Positions 18,267-27,167 of a DNA stretch of 64,000 bases are shown piece after piece. The notes beneath the pieces were generated by a model. It was not told the DNA's origin and searched no databases. It saw only the letters and a program-made list of their open reading frames with translations. The stretch is from Glaciihabitans tibetensis (lineage in GTDB: Bacteria > Actinomycetota > Actinomycetes > Actinomycetales > Microbacteriaceae), in assembly GCF_003003265.1 (NCBI RefSeq), contig NZ_PVTL01000008.1:113958-177957 (forward strand), read 5' to 3'. A program made the translations under genes and the position numbers. Numbering within the stretch: the stretch's first letter is position 1; every line of letters begins with the position of its first letter.

Positions 18267-19277
18267 TCAGCCGCGCCGCGCCGTGCTCTGTCGCACAACC
18301 AGTTCCACCGGCAGCGGAACGTTGAGCGCCAGCGTGTCTCCCGTGCCGGGGTGCAGCTCCTCCATGAGCATCTCGACCGCACGGCGACCCTGCTCCTGGG
18401 GAAACTGCGCAATCGTGGTCAAACCAAAGAAGCTGGCGAGTTCATGGTCGTCGATGCCTATGACCGAGACATCCCCTGGCACTGCCAGCCCCAACTCGCG
18501 GACGGCCAGGATCGCCCCAATGGCCATCTCGTCAGAAGCCGCGAAAATGGCGGTCGGACGGTGGGGCTGTGAGAGCAGGCGCATCGCGGCGCGGTGACCG
18601 CTCTCGATGGTGAAGCTGCCCGCCTCGAAGAGGGAGGGATCAATGGGGATGCCGGCGTCCGCGAGGGCCGCCTCGTACCCGACCCGGCGGCTGGTGGGCA
18701 GGTGAAAGTCGCGTTCGGACTCCTGGCTGCCTCCGATGTGCGCGATCGAGTGGTGGCCGAGGTCGATGAGGTACTGGGTGCAGCGGCGGGCCACCTCCAC
18801 GTCGTCGACAGACAGCGTGCGCACGCCGGGCAGGGGACCGCCGATCCCGACGATGGGGGTGTTCATCGCCAGCATCCGACTGACCTCGCTGGGGGTGAGC
18901 TCGAGCGAGATCGCGATGACCGCGTCGACGCGTTTACGGAGCAGGAAATGCTCGAACACGCTTCGGCGCTCTTCGCCGCCGCCGCTCAGGTTGTAGAGGG
19001 TGAGGTCGTACCCGCGCTGCAGCAGCGCCGACTCGGCGCCCTCGATCACCGAACTGTAGAACCAGCGGTTGAGGAAGGGGATCACGACGCCGACATTCTT
19101 CGTGCGTCCCGTGGCGAGCCCGGAGGCGTTCGATGAAACCACGTAGCCGAGGCGAGAGGCGGCGGCAAGCACACGGTCCCGTGTCGGTCCCGAAACGGAC
19201 AGCTTGCCGTTCAGTGCGCGGGACACGGTCGCCGTGGAAACTCCGGCAAGCCGCGCGACCTCGTCGATTCCGGGCAC
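18267..19277 (-). CDS. LacI-family transcriptional regulator
   Basis: 336 residues. GTG 19277 has a very strong GGAGGTGA 7 nt upstream. The HTH IDEVARLAGVSTATVSRALN opens the protein, followed by a periplasmic-binding-protein-like effector domain (NVGVVIPFLNRWFYSSVIEG, DDVEVARRCTQYLIDLGH, AIFAASDEMAIGA, ISVIGIDDHELASFF-like). No sugar gene is directly adjacent; the GH13 gene at 21885 is the nearest candidate target. A possible self-operator with AGCGCT lies at 19317-19322. Confidence 0.92.
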   Translation of the reverse strand: MPGIDEVARLAGVSTATVSRALNGKLSVSGPTRDRVLAAASRLGYVVSSNASGLATGRTKNVGVVIPFLNRWFYSSVIEGAESALLQRGYDLTLYNLSGGGEERRSVFEHFLLRKRVDAVIAISLELTPSEVSRMLAMNTPIVGIGGPLPGVRTLSVDDVEVARRCTQYLIDLGHHSIAHIGGSQESERDFHLPTSRRVGYEAALADAGIPIDPSLFEAGSFTIESGHRAAMRLLSQPHRPTAIFAASDEMAIGAILAVRELGLAVPGDVSVIGIDDHELASFFGLTTIAQFPQEQGRRAVEMLMEELHPGTGDTLALNVPLPVELVVRQSTARRG

Positions 19278-19302
19278 GATGACTCACCTCCTTTGGCATC
19301 CC

Positions 19303-19327
19303 GATCCTAGCGCCGCAGCGCTTTCCG
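19303..19327 (-). promoter_or_regulatory. Promoter and possible operator of the LacI gene at 18267
   Basis: Reading the minus strand, GGAAAGCGCTGC (centre AGCGCT at 19317-19322) lies just upstream of TAGGAT (19304-19309), a good -10. The half-site GAAAGCGC matches LacI-family operators; the other half is imperfect. Autoregulation is inferred. Confidence 0.4.
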
Positions 19328-19425
19328 GCAAGATAACCGTGGGGTTGGTCACGAAGTGCTCCGGGACCTTGTATTCTTGTTCCGCGCCTCTGGTCAGGTG
19401 ATCACACGTGGTCGGAAGCGCTCTG

Positions 19426-19507
19426 GCTAGTTACCCAAGCGGCCAAAGGGATCTGACTGTAAATCAGACTGCATCGCATTCGGGGGTTCGAATCCCTCAC
19501 TAGCCAC
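19426..19507 (+). tRNA. tRNA-Tyr (GTA)
   Basis: Acceptor GGCTAGT pairs with ACTAGCC, discriminator A, and CCA is encoded at 19508-19510. The anticodon loop contains GTA at 19460-19462 between CTGA/TCAG-type arms, and a long variable arm is present as expected for tRNA-Tyr. The T-arm reads GGGGGTTCGAATCCCTC. Confidence 0.96.
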
Positions 19508-19530
19508 CAGAGTCCAGACTGGAAACAAAA

Positions 19531-19561
19531 AAAGCTCCGAGCCTCGCTCGGAGCTTTTCTT
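19531..19561 (+). terminator. Intrinsic terminator after tRNA-Tyr
   Basis: A perfect 12-bp stem, AAAAGCTCCGAG with CTCGGAGCTTTT, and a 5-nt loop (19543-19547) is followed by TTCTTGG. The A and T flanks make it usable in both directions. Confidence 0.88.
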
Positions 19562-19601
19562 GGTTTCGTAGCGTTCACGTGGGTGTGCGAAGCTGCGCTG
19601 T

Positions 19602-20414
19602 ATGACTGACGACCTGCTGACGCTTGCCCGGGACACCGCACTTGCCGCGGGGGAGTTGGTGAAGAGGCGCCGGGCCGAGGGAGTGACCGTGGCCGACCTG
19701 AAGTCGTCCCCGGTTGATGTTGTGACCAACGCCGATCGCGAGTCGGAGGCGCTGATCCGATCGATTCTCGCGCGGGCCCGGCCGAATGACGGTTTCTTCG
19801 GCGAAGAGGGAGCGTCGGGCATCGCCGAGCAGGACGCGGGCACCAGCGGGTTGACCTGGATCGTCGATCCGATCGACGGCACCGTGAACTACCTCTACGA
19901 CATCCCGCACTACGCCATCAGCATCGCCGTAGTAGAGGGGACTCCGGATCCGCTCACCTGGACCGCGCTCGCCGGCTGCGTGTTGAACCCCGCATCGGGC
20001 GAGCTCTACACGGCGACGCCGGGCGGGGGAGCATTCCTCGGAGAGCAGCGTCTGGCCGTTGCCCCGGCCGTCGAGCTGTCCCAGGCGCTCGTCGGAACCG
20101 GATTCTCATACAGTTCCCAGACGCGCGCGCACCAGGGGCGGGTCGTGGCTCGGCTTCTGCCCGAGGTGCGGGACATCCGTCGTATGGGCGCCGCCGCGCT
20201 CGACCTGTGCGCCGTCGCTTCCGGTCGCCTCAATGCCTACTATGAACGGGGATTAAGCCCGTGGGACCACGCGGCAGCCGCGCTGATCGCGCGAGAAGCC
20301 GGCGCTCTTGTCGTCGGCGAAAACGGTCGCCCGCCGAGCAAGGAGTTCATTCTCGCGGGCGAAGAAAGTGTCGTCCGCGCCCTTGAATTACGCCTGCTGC
20401 ACTTCGGGGTCTAA
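19602..20414 (+). CDS. Inositol-monophosphatase-family phosphatase
   Basis: 270 residues. The metal-binding motifs are GEEGAS near residue 67, WIVDPIDGTVNYLYDIPHYA near 87 and LSPWDHAAAALIAREAGA near 220, with DRESEALIR in the N-terminal helix. The family removes phosphate from inositol phosphate, histidinol phosphate or related sugars; substrate choice cannot be read here (SuhB- or HisN-like). It stands between tRNA-Tyr and an M23 peptidase gene. Confidence 0.92.
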   Translation: MTDDLLTLARDTALAAGELVKRRRAEGVTVADLKSSPVDVVTNADRESEALIRSILARARPNDGFFGEEGASGIAEQDAGTSGLTWIVDPIDGTVNYLYDIPHYAISIAVVEGTPDPLTWTALAGCVLNPASGELYTATPGGGAFLGEQRLAVAPAVELSQALVGTGFSYSSQTRAHQGRVVARLLPEVRDIRRMGAAALDLCAVASGRLNAYYERGLSPWDHAAAALIAREAGALVVGENGRPPSKEFILAGEESVVRALELRLLHFGV

Positions 20415-20553
20415 ACCGAAAGTGGCCAAACGGGCCATCTTTGGCTAGGCTAGGGAGGTTCCGTTATCTGACCGTGACTTTTACCGGCCTGATTCCACCC
20501 GCAAATCGAATCGCCTCCGTCACGGAAGCTTCGTGTTTAGAGGAGATACAGCC

Positions 20554-20622
20554 TTGCCGTTACGCCCCTTTCGCTCCCCACTGAGCCGCCCGCTTCCGTG
20601 CGCGGCTGACGGAGCGCAGTAG
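20554..20622 (+). CDS. Possible 22-codon leader ORF before the M23 peptidase
   Basis: TTG at 20554 follows AGAGGAG by 7 nt and opens MPLRPFRSPLSRPLPCAADG plus two residues, stopping at TAG 20620-20622, just 3 nt before the GTG of the peptidase gene. The ribosome site is stronger than that of the peptidase itself, which suggests coupled translation. The peptide is Pro/Arg-rich and unrecognised. Confidence 0.35.
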   Translation: MPLRPFRSPLSRPLPCAADGAQ

Positions 20623-20625
20623 GCA

Positions 20626-21711
20626 GTGACAGACATCGAACAGGCCCCCCTCACCCGCCGCGAGCTGCGTGAGCGTGAGCGCGCCGCAGAAGCTAAGCGC
20701 ACACCCCGCTCCTCGCCCACGCCCCACACCGTGCTCGGGTCGCAGAGCGTGCCGGTTGCCGCGACCGTAGCCCCGGACGCCATCCTTCCCGAGGGCGTCC
20801 TGCCCGTCGTTGATCTGCCCACGGTCTCGGCCCCCACCATCCCTTCGGCGTCTGCCTCGGCATCGCCCAGCGCTTCCGCTACCGCGCTCAGCGGTAGCGC
20901 CGCCGCGACCAGCTCCGCCGAGACATCCGCCCCCTCCCGCCGCAGCGCGGCCAGTGTGCGTGTGCGCAAGGTGCGGGCGGCAAAGTCTGCGACGGCTCCC
21001 TCCGCCACCCGGGTGGGTGCGCCGTCCCGCCTCCGGGCGTTTGGTGCGTTGCTGTTCGCCGGTGCCATGGTTGTTGCCGTGACCATCCCGGCGGCCGCAT
21101 TTATTGTGGATGCCCCCACCGCAGTCGTCGCCGACGATCTACCGTCCACGGGCGAAGGCCAGGTCGTCGTTGCAGATTCGGCCAACCTCACCGAGGTCGT
21201 CGAATACGACAGCTGGGACGTGGCAAGCCCCGCCGAACTCAAGCAGGCGTCCGCGATTCGTGGCGACTCGTCGTACACGGTTTCCAACGAGGGCGCCATC
21301 CGCTGGCCGTTCCCCATCGCTGTGCCGATCAGTGACGGCTACGGAACCCGCGTGTCGCCCTGTAGCGGATGTTCCACCCAGCACAAGGGAACCGACTTCA
21401 CCCCGGGCTCCGGAGCACCGATCACCGCCATCGCCGACGGCGTCGTCAGCCTGAAGACCACGTCCTCGTGGGGATTCGGCTACCACGTCTACATCGACCA
21501 CATCATCGATGGCCAGAAGGTCACCAGCGTGTACGCCCACATGCAGCTCGGATCCAGCGATCTCGAGGTGGGCGATGTCGTCACCGCGGGCGACTTCATC
21601 GGACTCGTCGGCCAAACCGGCGCCGCTACGGGCCCGCACCTGCACCTCGAGATCCGCGTCGATGGCGTGCAGGTCGACCCGTTCCTCTGGCTGACCGTCA
21701 ACGCGAGCTAG
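20626..21711 (+). CDS. Secreted or membrane-anchored M23-family peptidase
   Basis: 361 residues, GTG start. The cytosolic head begins with TRRELRERERAAEAKR, followed by an Ala/Ser/Pro-rich linker to about residue 130, one membrane segment (about 135-160, LRAFGALLFAGAMVVAVTIP) and a C-terminal M23 domain. HKGTDFTPGSGAPITAIADG supplies the first metal His-Asp pair, and GPHLHLEIRVDG the HxH pair. Such LytM/M23 domains cut peptidoglycan cross-bridges or act as activators. The single membrane helix without a cleavage site suggests anchoring with the catalytic domain outside. Confidence 0.92.
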   Translation: MTDIEQAPLTRRELRERERAAEAKRTPRSSPTPHTVLGSQSVPVAATVAPDAILPEGVLPVVDLPTVSAPTIPSASASASPSASATALSGSAAATSSAETSAPSRRSAASVRVRKVRAAKSATAPSATRVGAPSRLRAFGALLFAGAMVVAVTIPAAAFIVDAPTAVVADDLPSTGEGQVVVADSANLTEVVEYDSWDVASPAELKQASAIRGDSSYTVSNEGAIRWPFPIAVPISDGYGTRVSPCSGCSTQHKGTDFTPGSGAPITAIADGVVSLKTTSSWGFGYHVYIDHIIDGQKVTSVYAHMQLGSSDLEVGDVVTAGDFIGLVGQTGAATGPHLHLEIRVDGVQVDPFLWLTVNAS

Positions 21712-21744
21712 TCGCTCGACGCCTCGCTCGCCCGATCGCGCGTC

Positions 21745-21815
21745 GACCGGCCAGTGACCGATGCCAGCCCGAACCGACCGGCCAGTAACCGATGCCAGCC
21801 AGAACCGACCGGTCG
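21745..21815. repeat. 31-nt tandem repeat
   Basis: Two copies (21745-21775, 21776-21806) both start GACCGGCCAGT and carry CCGATGCCAGCC and GAACC; a third partial copy starts GACCGG at 21807. The repeat fills the gap between the convergent M23 and GH13 genes. Confidence 0.85.
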
Positions 21816-21884
21816 CCAGAACGGGCCGCGTCGCCGACTGGACGGTCGGCGCCGCGGCCCCCTGACGGGGTGGACCCCGGTCTG

Positions 21885-23699
21885 CTAGTCGCGGCGGGTG
21901 AGCCAGACGGTCGTGTCCGGCGGCAGCGCAGCCTCCGACAGAGCCTCGCTCGAAATGACGATGTCACCGACCGGTAATTCGACAGGAACGGCTCCCGTGT
22001 TGGCGATGACGGTGATGTCGCCATTGGTGAACGCGACCACGTCGTCACCGTAACCGTCGAGCCAGACCAGCGCTCCGGTGCCGAGTTTGTGCGTCGCACG
22101 CTCGCGCAGCGCGAGTGTGTAGAGCTCCAGCGTGCTCCCGGGCACTCCCACCTGCGCGTCGCGGGCGAACGGCGCCCAGTCGGCGGGCTGCGGTAACCAG
22201 CTCCGCCCGTCAGTGCTGAAGCCGTAGGCGGGTGCGTCCGCGGTCCAGGGGATCGGCACCCGGCATCCGTCTCGCCCATATTTTTCGCCATTGTGACGGA
22301 AGAAGGTGGGATCCTGGCGCGCCGAATCGGGCAGGTCGATGACCTCGGGAAGGCCGAGCTCCTCGCCCTGATACACGTACGCGCTGCCGGGCAGAGCCAG
22401 CATCAGCAGGGAAGCGGCACGGGCTCGGGTCAGGCCGAGGGCTTCGTCTGGCTTGACCGCGCTGAGGGGGCCGAGGCCCGCACCCTGTGGCGGCGGCGAG
22501 GCGAGACCAAATCGCGAGGTGTGGCGGATGACGTCGTGGTTCGACAAAACCCAGGTGCTCGGTGCTCCCACCCCGTGAAATGCCTCGATCGACTCGTCAA
22601 TGATGGCGCGCAGCTCGGGCGCCGACCAGTCGGTTTCGAGGTAGCTGAAGTTGAACGCCTGCTGCATCTCGTCGGGGCGAACCCAGTTGGCCAGTTTGGT
22701 CAGCGGCTCGACCCATGCCTCAGCGCAGAGCACGCGGTTTCCCTCGAACTCCTCCAGAACGAGGTGCCAGTCGCGGTAGATCTCGTGCACGCCGGCCTGG
22801 CCCCAGTACGGAACATCCGCTGCGTCGCCGCCCATGGAGCCGCCGTCGCCGTCGGACTTCGGGGCGAAGTAGTCGGGGAGGCCCGCGGCCTTGATCATGC
22901 CGTGGGCGACGTCGACGCGGAAGCCGTCGACGCCGCGGCGGAGCCAGAAGCGCAGGATCTCGCGGAACTGTTCGCGCACCCATTCGTTGGTCCAGTCCAG
23001 GTCGGGCTGGGAGCTGTCGAAGAGGTGCAGGTACCACTGGCCGGGACGACCGTTGGGGTCGGTCGTTCTGGTCCACGCTGCGCCACCGAAGACGGACTGC
23101 CAGTTGTTCGGGGGCAGCTCGCCGTTCTCGCCCTGGCCGTCGCGGAAAAGGTAGCGAGCGCGCTCCTCGGAGCCGGGTCCGGCCGCGAGGGCGTCGACGA
23201 ACCAGGCGTGGTCGCTGGAGGTGTGGTTGGGAACGAGGTCGACGATCACGCGGAGGCCGAGGCGGTGCGCCTCCCGCTCGAGGGCGTCGAAGTCAGCGAG
23301 CGTGCCGAAGATCGGGTCGACGTCACAGTAATCGGCGACGTCGTAGCCGGCGTCGCGCTGGGGAGAGGTGAAGAAGGGGGACAGCCAGACCGCATCCACG
23401 CCGAGGGTAGAGAGGGCGCCGAGCCGCTGCGTGATGCCGGGCAGGTCACCCACACCGTCGCCGTTGGCGTCGGCGAATGACCGGGGATAGATCTGGTAAA
23501 TCACCGCGCTGCGCCACCATTCGGCGCCCGGAGCTGTGGTGACCTCCGGCAGCGGGGACACGTCGGTCGAATCATCTGCGACCGCGTCGGTGTGCTCGGG
23601 GGTGCGCTCAAGCGTGGAACCGTCAGGGGTCGGGAATTGGTTTTCGTTCGCGGTTTCGTCGGTGGGCAGCGACGATTCCGGTGTGCTCTCGAAAGTCAT
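21885..23699 (-). CDS. GH13 alpha-glucosidase-type hydrolase
   Basis: 604 residues from ATG 23699 (an upstream TTG would add two). The four GH13 regions are present: VDLVPNHTS, GFRVDVAHGM with the nucleophile Asp, the CAEAW general acid Glu and LSNHDVIRH. QIYPRSFADANGDGVGDLPG places it in the oligo-1,6-glucosidase / alpha-glucosidase subgroup acting on short maltose- or isomaltose-type sugars. There is no signal peptide, so it is cytosolic. An acidic Thr/Ser/Pro-rich extension of about 58 residues at the N-terminus is unusual. No transporter is adjacent; the LacI gene at 18267 may regulate it. Confidence 0.93.
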   Translation of the reverse strand: MTFESTPESSLPTDETANENQFPTPDGSTLERTPEHTDAVADDSTDVSPLPEVTTAPGAEWWRSAVIYQIYPRSFADANGDGVGDLPGITQRLGALSTLGVDAVWLSPFFTSPQRDAGYDVADYCDVDPIFGTLADFDALEREAHRLGLRVIVDLVPNHTSSDHAWFVDALAAGPGSEERARYLFRDGQGENGELPPNNWQSVFGGAAWTRTTDPNGRPGQWYLHLFDSSQPDLDWTNEWVREQFREILRFWLRRGVDGFRVDVAHGMIKAAGLPDYFAPKSDGDGGSMGGDAADVPYWGQAGVHEIYRDWHLVLEEFEGNRVLCAEAWVEPLTKLANWVRPDEMQQAFNFSYLETDWSAPELRAIIDESIEAFHGVGAPSTWVLSNHDVIRHTSRFGLASPPPQGAGLGPLSAVKPDEALGLTRARAASLLMLALPGSAYVYQGEELGLPEVIDLPDSARQDPTFFRHNGEKYGRDGCRVPIPWTADAPAYGFSTDGRSWLPQPADWAPFARDAQVGVPGSTLELYTLALRERATHKLGTGALVWLDGYGDDVVAFTNGDITVIANTGAVPVELPVGDIVISSEALSEAALPPDTTVWLTRRD

Positions 23700-23763
23700 G
23701 CGCAAAACGATACGGCATGCCCCGTTGCGCGGACTGGGTCCGACCGGTAGAGAGGCTGGATCC

Positions 23764-23832
23764 GACTGACGTGGGGCCGACGTTGAGACTGACGTGAAGC
23801 CGACGTTGGGACTGACGTGGGGACGACGTCAT
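23764..23832. repeat. Three 23-nt tandem copies
   Basis: Copies at 23764-23786, 23787-23809 and 23810-23832 share GACTGACGTG and CGACGT. The unit is not a multiple of three, and the stretch lies between GH13 and tRNA-Thr, so it is not coding. Confidence 0.88.
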
Positions 23833-23922
23833 AACGGCAAAACAACCCCCGCGCGGGTGCTAGTCTCTTATGGTGCCAAAACGGCGCCGCGCAGAAGTTC
23901 ACCGCGCGGTTCAGGTGCGCAC

Positions 23923-23994
<72 letters not shown>

Positions 23995-24042
23995 CCGTGC
24001 TCCAATCGGACGGCCTCAGGGCCAGCCGGCCGGAGAACGTGC

Positions 24043-24116
24043 GGCGGGGTAGCTCAGTTGGTTAGAGCACACGGCTCATAATCGTGGTGTCGCGGGTTCA
24101 ATTCCCGCTCCCGCTA
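24043..24116 (+). tRNA. tRNA-Met (CAT), elongator type
   Basis: Acceptor GGCGGGG pairs with TCCCGCT, with G-U at both ends, discriminator A. The D-arm is AGCTCAGTTGGTTAGAGC, the anticodon loop CTCATAA gives CAT and the T-arm is GCGGGTTCAATTCCCGC. An initiator tRNA is unlikely because the first pair is formed. CCA is not encoded. Confidence 0.94.
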
Positions 24117-24121
24117 CAAAT

Positions 24122-24166
24122 AAAGGCCCTCCGACCAGGTATTACCTCGGTCGGAGGGCCTTTCTG
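24122..24166. terminator. Strong bidirectional terminator
   Basis: A perfect 15-bp stem (AAAGGCCCTCCGACC and its complement, 24122-24136 with 24149-24163) and a 12-nt loop end in TTTCTG on the plus strand and in A/T-rich sequence on the minus strand. It can stop both the tRNA transcript and the convergent GH2 gene. Confidence 0.92.
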
Positions 24167-24176
24167 TTTGGCAGTG

Positions 24177-25997
24177 TTAGTTCTCGTTGCCCACGATGAT
24201 TCTTCTGATCGTTTCCATGGGCAGTTTGGGCACGCGATTGGCGTCGGTTAGTCCGTTCGTCTCCTGAAGCGTGTCAGTCAGCTGCGTGTAGCAAAATCCG
24301 GAGAGCATGCGGCTTCGACGGATGCTGCCCACGATGCCACCGACCCGACGTTCAAAGTCCTCGGCGCTGATCGCCGTTGAGTACCCCCACGAGTCCGCAG
24401 GGGCGTCGGGCGCGTAGCTCACTCCGCCAAACTCGGTGACCATTACGGCCTGCCCGTCGACCGGCCGCTCCACGAGCTGCAGCCTGCGCCCGGCCGGGCC
24501 AATGCCCTCGACGAGATCACGGATTGACGCGGTATCCCGATAAGACGCGTCAAGCTCGTTCGGGTCAGCCGAATAGTCGTGGATCGTGAGGATGTCCGAC
24601 TCTGCGTGCTCCCAGCCGTCATTTGAAATGACGGGTCGGCTCGGGTCGAGCGCGCGGGTGAGGTGATAGAGGGATTGTGCGAACGCCAGCTGAGCGGCAT
24701 CGTGCGCGATCTGCTGTACTCCCCAACTCTCATTGATGGGTACCCAGGTGACGATCGAGGGGTGTGAGCGGTCGCGGCGCACGACATCGGTCCATTCCCG
24801 GGTGACCCGAGACACCGCTTCGGCGGAGAACTCAAAGGTGCTGCCCATTTCACCCCAGATGAGGAGCCCGAGCCGATCGGCCCAGTACAGAAAGCGGGGA
24901 TCCTCGACCTTTTCATGAATGCGGGCAGCGTTGAACCCGAGATCCTTGATCAATTGCACCTCGTCGCGCAGCGCCTGGGCAGATGGGGATGCGAGGTGGG
25001 ACTCCGGCCAATAGCCTTGCTCGAGCACCGAACGCACGTAGTAGGGCCGGTCATTGAGCATAAATTGGCCGCCAGCGACCGCGACGCTGCGGAGCCCGAA
25101 ATAGGAGCTGACCGAGTCGATCGCGGTGCCGTCCTCGGCGAGGATCGTGACGCGGGCGTCGATGAGGCGGGGATGCTCCGGGGACCAGAGCAAGTTTTCG
25201 AAGGCCTGGCCGTTGACCTGGTGCGCGATGTCGATAACCGTTCGCGACCGGGGACTCGCCGTTGCGTACGACTGACGTGCCAGAACGCGACCGTCGAACA
25301 TCAGCTCGACCTGGATAGTCACCGCCTCCGCTGGTCGCGAGTACAGCTCCACCTCAATGGCAACGCTGCCGCAAGGCACGTTAGGGGTCCAGCTGAGCTG
25401 ATCGATGTGCTGCGCCGACACCGATTCGAGCCAGACAGGCTGCCAGATTCCGGTCGTGCGGTGGTACCAAATGACGTGCGGATCTTCAAGCCAGTCCTGT
25501 TTGCCCCTCGGCTGCGCAACGTCGTGCGGGTCGTCCTCGGCTCGGACGACAAGTTGGTGGGGACCCTCTCCGGCGAGTGCCTGAGTGACGTCAAAGGAGA
25601 ACGGCGTTTGTCCACCTTCGTGTGTGCCGATCAGGTGTCCGTCGATCCAGACCGTAGCGCGATAGTCGACCGCACCGAAATGCAGGAGCAGACGGCTACC
25701 GGGCTCCGCTTGTCCGTTGGCTGCGAGATCGGCTGCACTGAGGTCTCTCGAATACCAGACCACCGGGTGAAATCCCGGCTCGCCGACACCGGACATGGGG
25801 GATTCAGGAGGAAACGGCACCGTGATCGTTTGGCCGAACTGCGACGGGTCAGCGAACCACCCCGCGTCTTGGCCCAGGTCGTCGTCATCGTGCTCGAACC
25901 GCCATTGGCCGCCGAGATCGACCCAGTCAGGGCGGACCAACTGCGGTCGAGGATATTCGGCGCTGAGCGAGTGGGTGAAGGTCGACGAGTTCAACAT
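24177..25997 (-). CDS. Cytosolic GH2 glycoside hydrolase (beta-galactosidase/glucuronidase-like)
   Basis: 606 residues. A jelly-roll N-terminal domain (about 1-180, VDYRATVWIDGHLIGTHEGG), an immunoglobulin-like domain and a TIM barrel form the GH2 plan. The acid/base Glu is in VPINESWG and the nucleophile Glu in MVTEFGGVSYA. No signal peptide is present, so it acts on imported oligosaccharides. It is compact compared with LacZ (about 1000 residues), and true specificity cannot be read. It is the 3'-most gene of the sugar regulon, with an operator at 26018-26031 just upstream, and is divided from the transporter by the LacI gene. Confidence 0.9.
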   Translation of the reverse strand: MLNSSTFTHSLSAEYPRPQLVRPDWVDLGGQWRFEHDDDDLGQDAGWFADPSQFGQTITVPFPPESPMSGVGEPGFHPVVWYSRDLSAADLAANGQAEPGSRLLLHFGAVDYRATVWIDGHLIGTHEGGQTPFSFDVTQALAGEGPHQLVVRAEDDPHDVAQPRGKQDWLEDPHVIWYHRTTGIWQPVWLESVSAQHIDQLSWTPNVPCGSVAIEVELYSRPAEAVTIQVELMFDGRVLARQSYATASPRSRTVIDIAHQVNGQAFENLLWSPEHPRLIDARVTILAEDGTAIDSVSSYFGLRSVAVAGGQFMLNDRPYYVRSVLEQGYWPESHLASPSAQALRDEVQLIKDLGFNAARIHEKVEDPRFLYWADRLGLLIWGEMGSTFEFSAEAVSRVTREWTDVVRRDRSHPSIVTWVPINESWGVQQIAHDAAQLAFAQSLYHLTRALDPSRPVISNDGWEHAESDILTIHDYSADPNELDASYRDTASIRDLVEGIGPAGRRLQLVERPVDGQAVMVTEFGGVSYAPDAPADSWGYSTAISAEDFERRVGGIVGSIRRSRMLSGFCYTQLTDTLQETNGLTDANRVPKLPMETIRRIIVGNEN

Positions 25998-26014
25998 TCC
26001 GCAATCATGTCGCT

Positions 26015-26034
26015 AATTTCTAGCGCTGTAAAGT
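26015..26034 (-). promoter_or_regulatory. LacI-type operator before the GH2 gene
   Basis: The minus strand reads TTTACAGCGCTAGAAA around centre AGCGCT (26022-26027), 20-25 nt upstream of the GH2 ATG. Ten of the first eleven bases match the second operator at 27179. It probably binds the regulator encoded at 26073. Confidence 0.75.
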
Positions 26035-26072
26035 GGTGGTGCCGAGCGACCGGGTTGCCGGGGATCGCTGGT

Positions 26073-27089
26073 TCACTCTCGGAGACGAGGCGCGCTGCCA
26101 CGCATTGCGAGGGAGTGGCCGACGATCCGATGCCGACCGACGCCCTCGTAGCCGCCGATCCGCTCCTCAAGCAGGGTGAGCGCTTCGGTCGCGATGGCCA
26201 GCTTGTCCGGTGCAACCGAGGTAAGGGCGGGCGAGGTGTATCGGGCCAGCAGGGTGTCATCCCAACCCACGACCGCAACGTCTTCTGGTACCGACTTGCC
26301 CGCCGCCTGCAACGCCTTCAGCGCGCCGATCGCGAACTTATCGTCACGACAGACGACGCCGTCGAAGTGGAGGCCTCTTTCTAACGCGGCCTCTATCGCG
26401 GCGACCCCCGCTTCCGCGGTGAAGTCACGCGCGGTGAGTACCAGGTCCGGGCGAAGCGGTAGGCCCGCTTCAATCAGCGCCTGCTGGTAACCGAGAAGAC
26501 GTTGGTTCGTGGAGCCGGTGATGTCGCCATCCATCACCGCGAGAAACGCGATACGCCGGCGCCCGGAGTTCAGCAGATGCCGTGTTCCGCCCAGGGCCGC
26601 GGCGACATTGTCGATCATCACGTGGTCTGTCATTACGGGCATCGCGGCTTCACCGAGCAGGACGAGGGGCGTGCCCGGTGCCAGTTTTGCGATATCGAGT
26701 GTGCCCATGCGCACCGGGTGAAAAATAACACCGTCGACGAGCCCGGCCTCGCGATCGCGCAGTACCGCTCGCTCGGCAACCGGATCACTCAGCGTCTGTT
26801 CAATGAGCACGCGATAACCGCGGCGCGTGGCTTCCTCGGCAATGTGGCGAGACAACTCAGAAAAGTAGGGGTGATCGATCTCCGGCATGGCGAGCGCGAT
26901 CATGCCCGTCTTGCCGGTGGCGAGGCGCCTTGCCGTGAGGTTGGGGCGATAGCCGAGCTCGTTGATTGCGCTCTGCACTTTTTGTCTGAGTGCGGGCGCG
27001 ACATGAGGGTAGTTGTGCACCACATTCGAGACGGTCTTCATCGACACGCCGGCGAGCTCCGCCACATCGATCAGTCGCACACGCGCCAT
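26073..27089 (-). CDS. LacI-family regulator of the sugar regulon
   Basis: 338 residues. The HTH is LIDVAELAGVSMKTVSNVVH with hinge segment RPNLTARRLATGKTGMIALA, and the effector domain contains EIDHPYFSELSRHIAEEA, DGVVCRDDKFAIGALKALQ and AVVGWDDTLLARYTSP. It is divergent from the ABC transporter operon and upstream of the co-oriented GH2 gene. Two matching operators, at 26015-26034 and 27179-27194, flank it, so local repression relieved by an imported sugar or its breakdown product is likely. Confidence 0.93.
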   Translation of the reverse strand: MARVRLIDVAELAGVSMKTVSNVVHNYPHVAPALRQKVQSAINELGYRPNLTARRLATGKTGMIALAMPEIDHPYFSELSRHIAEEATRRGYRVLIEQTLSDPVAERAVLRDREAGLVDGVIFHPVRMGTLDIAKLAPGTPLVLLGEAAMPVMTDHVMIDNVAAALGGTRHLLNSGRRRIAFLAVMDGDITGSTNQRLLGYQQALIEAGLPLRPDLVLTARDFTAEAGVAAIEAALERGLHFDGVVCRDDKFAIGALKALQAAGKSVPEDVAVVGWDDTLLARYTSPALTSVAPDKLAIATEALTLLEERIGGYEGVGRHRIVGHSLAMRGSAPRLRE

Positions 27090-27167
27090 CGTTATCCCAT
27101 TCGGTCGGGTACATCCTATGCGGGGCCCATTGCGCGGACACGAGCCTGCACCTCTCCCAGCCCGGGG

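Noticed and set aside
20415..20625. c-di-AMP (ydaO-type) riboswitch before the M23 gene
   Set aside because: The conserved riboswitch segments were not found in the 211-nt upstream region.
23764..23832. CRISPR array
   Set aside because: The 23-nt units are directly abutting without spacers.
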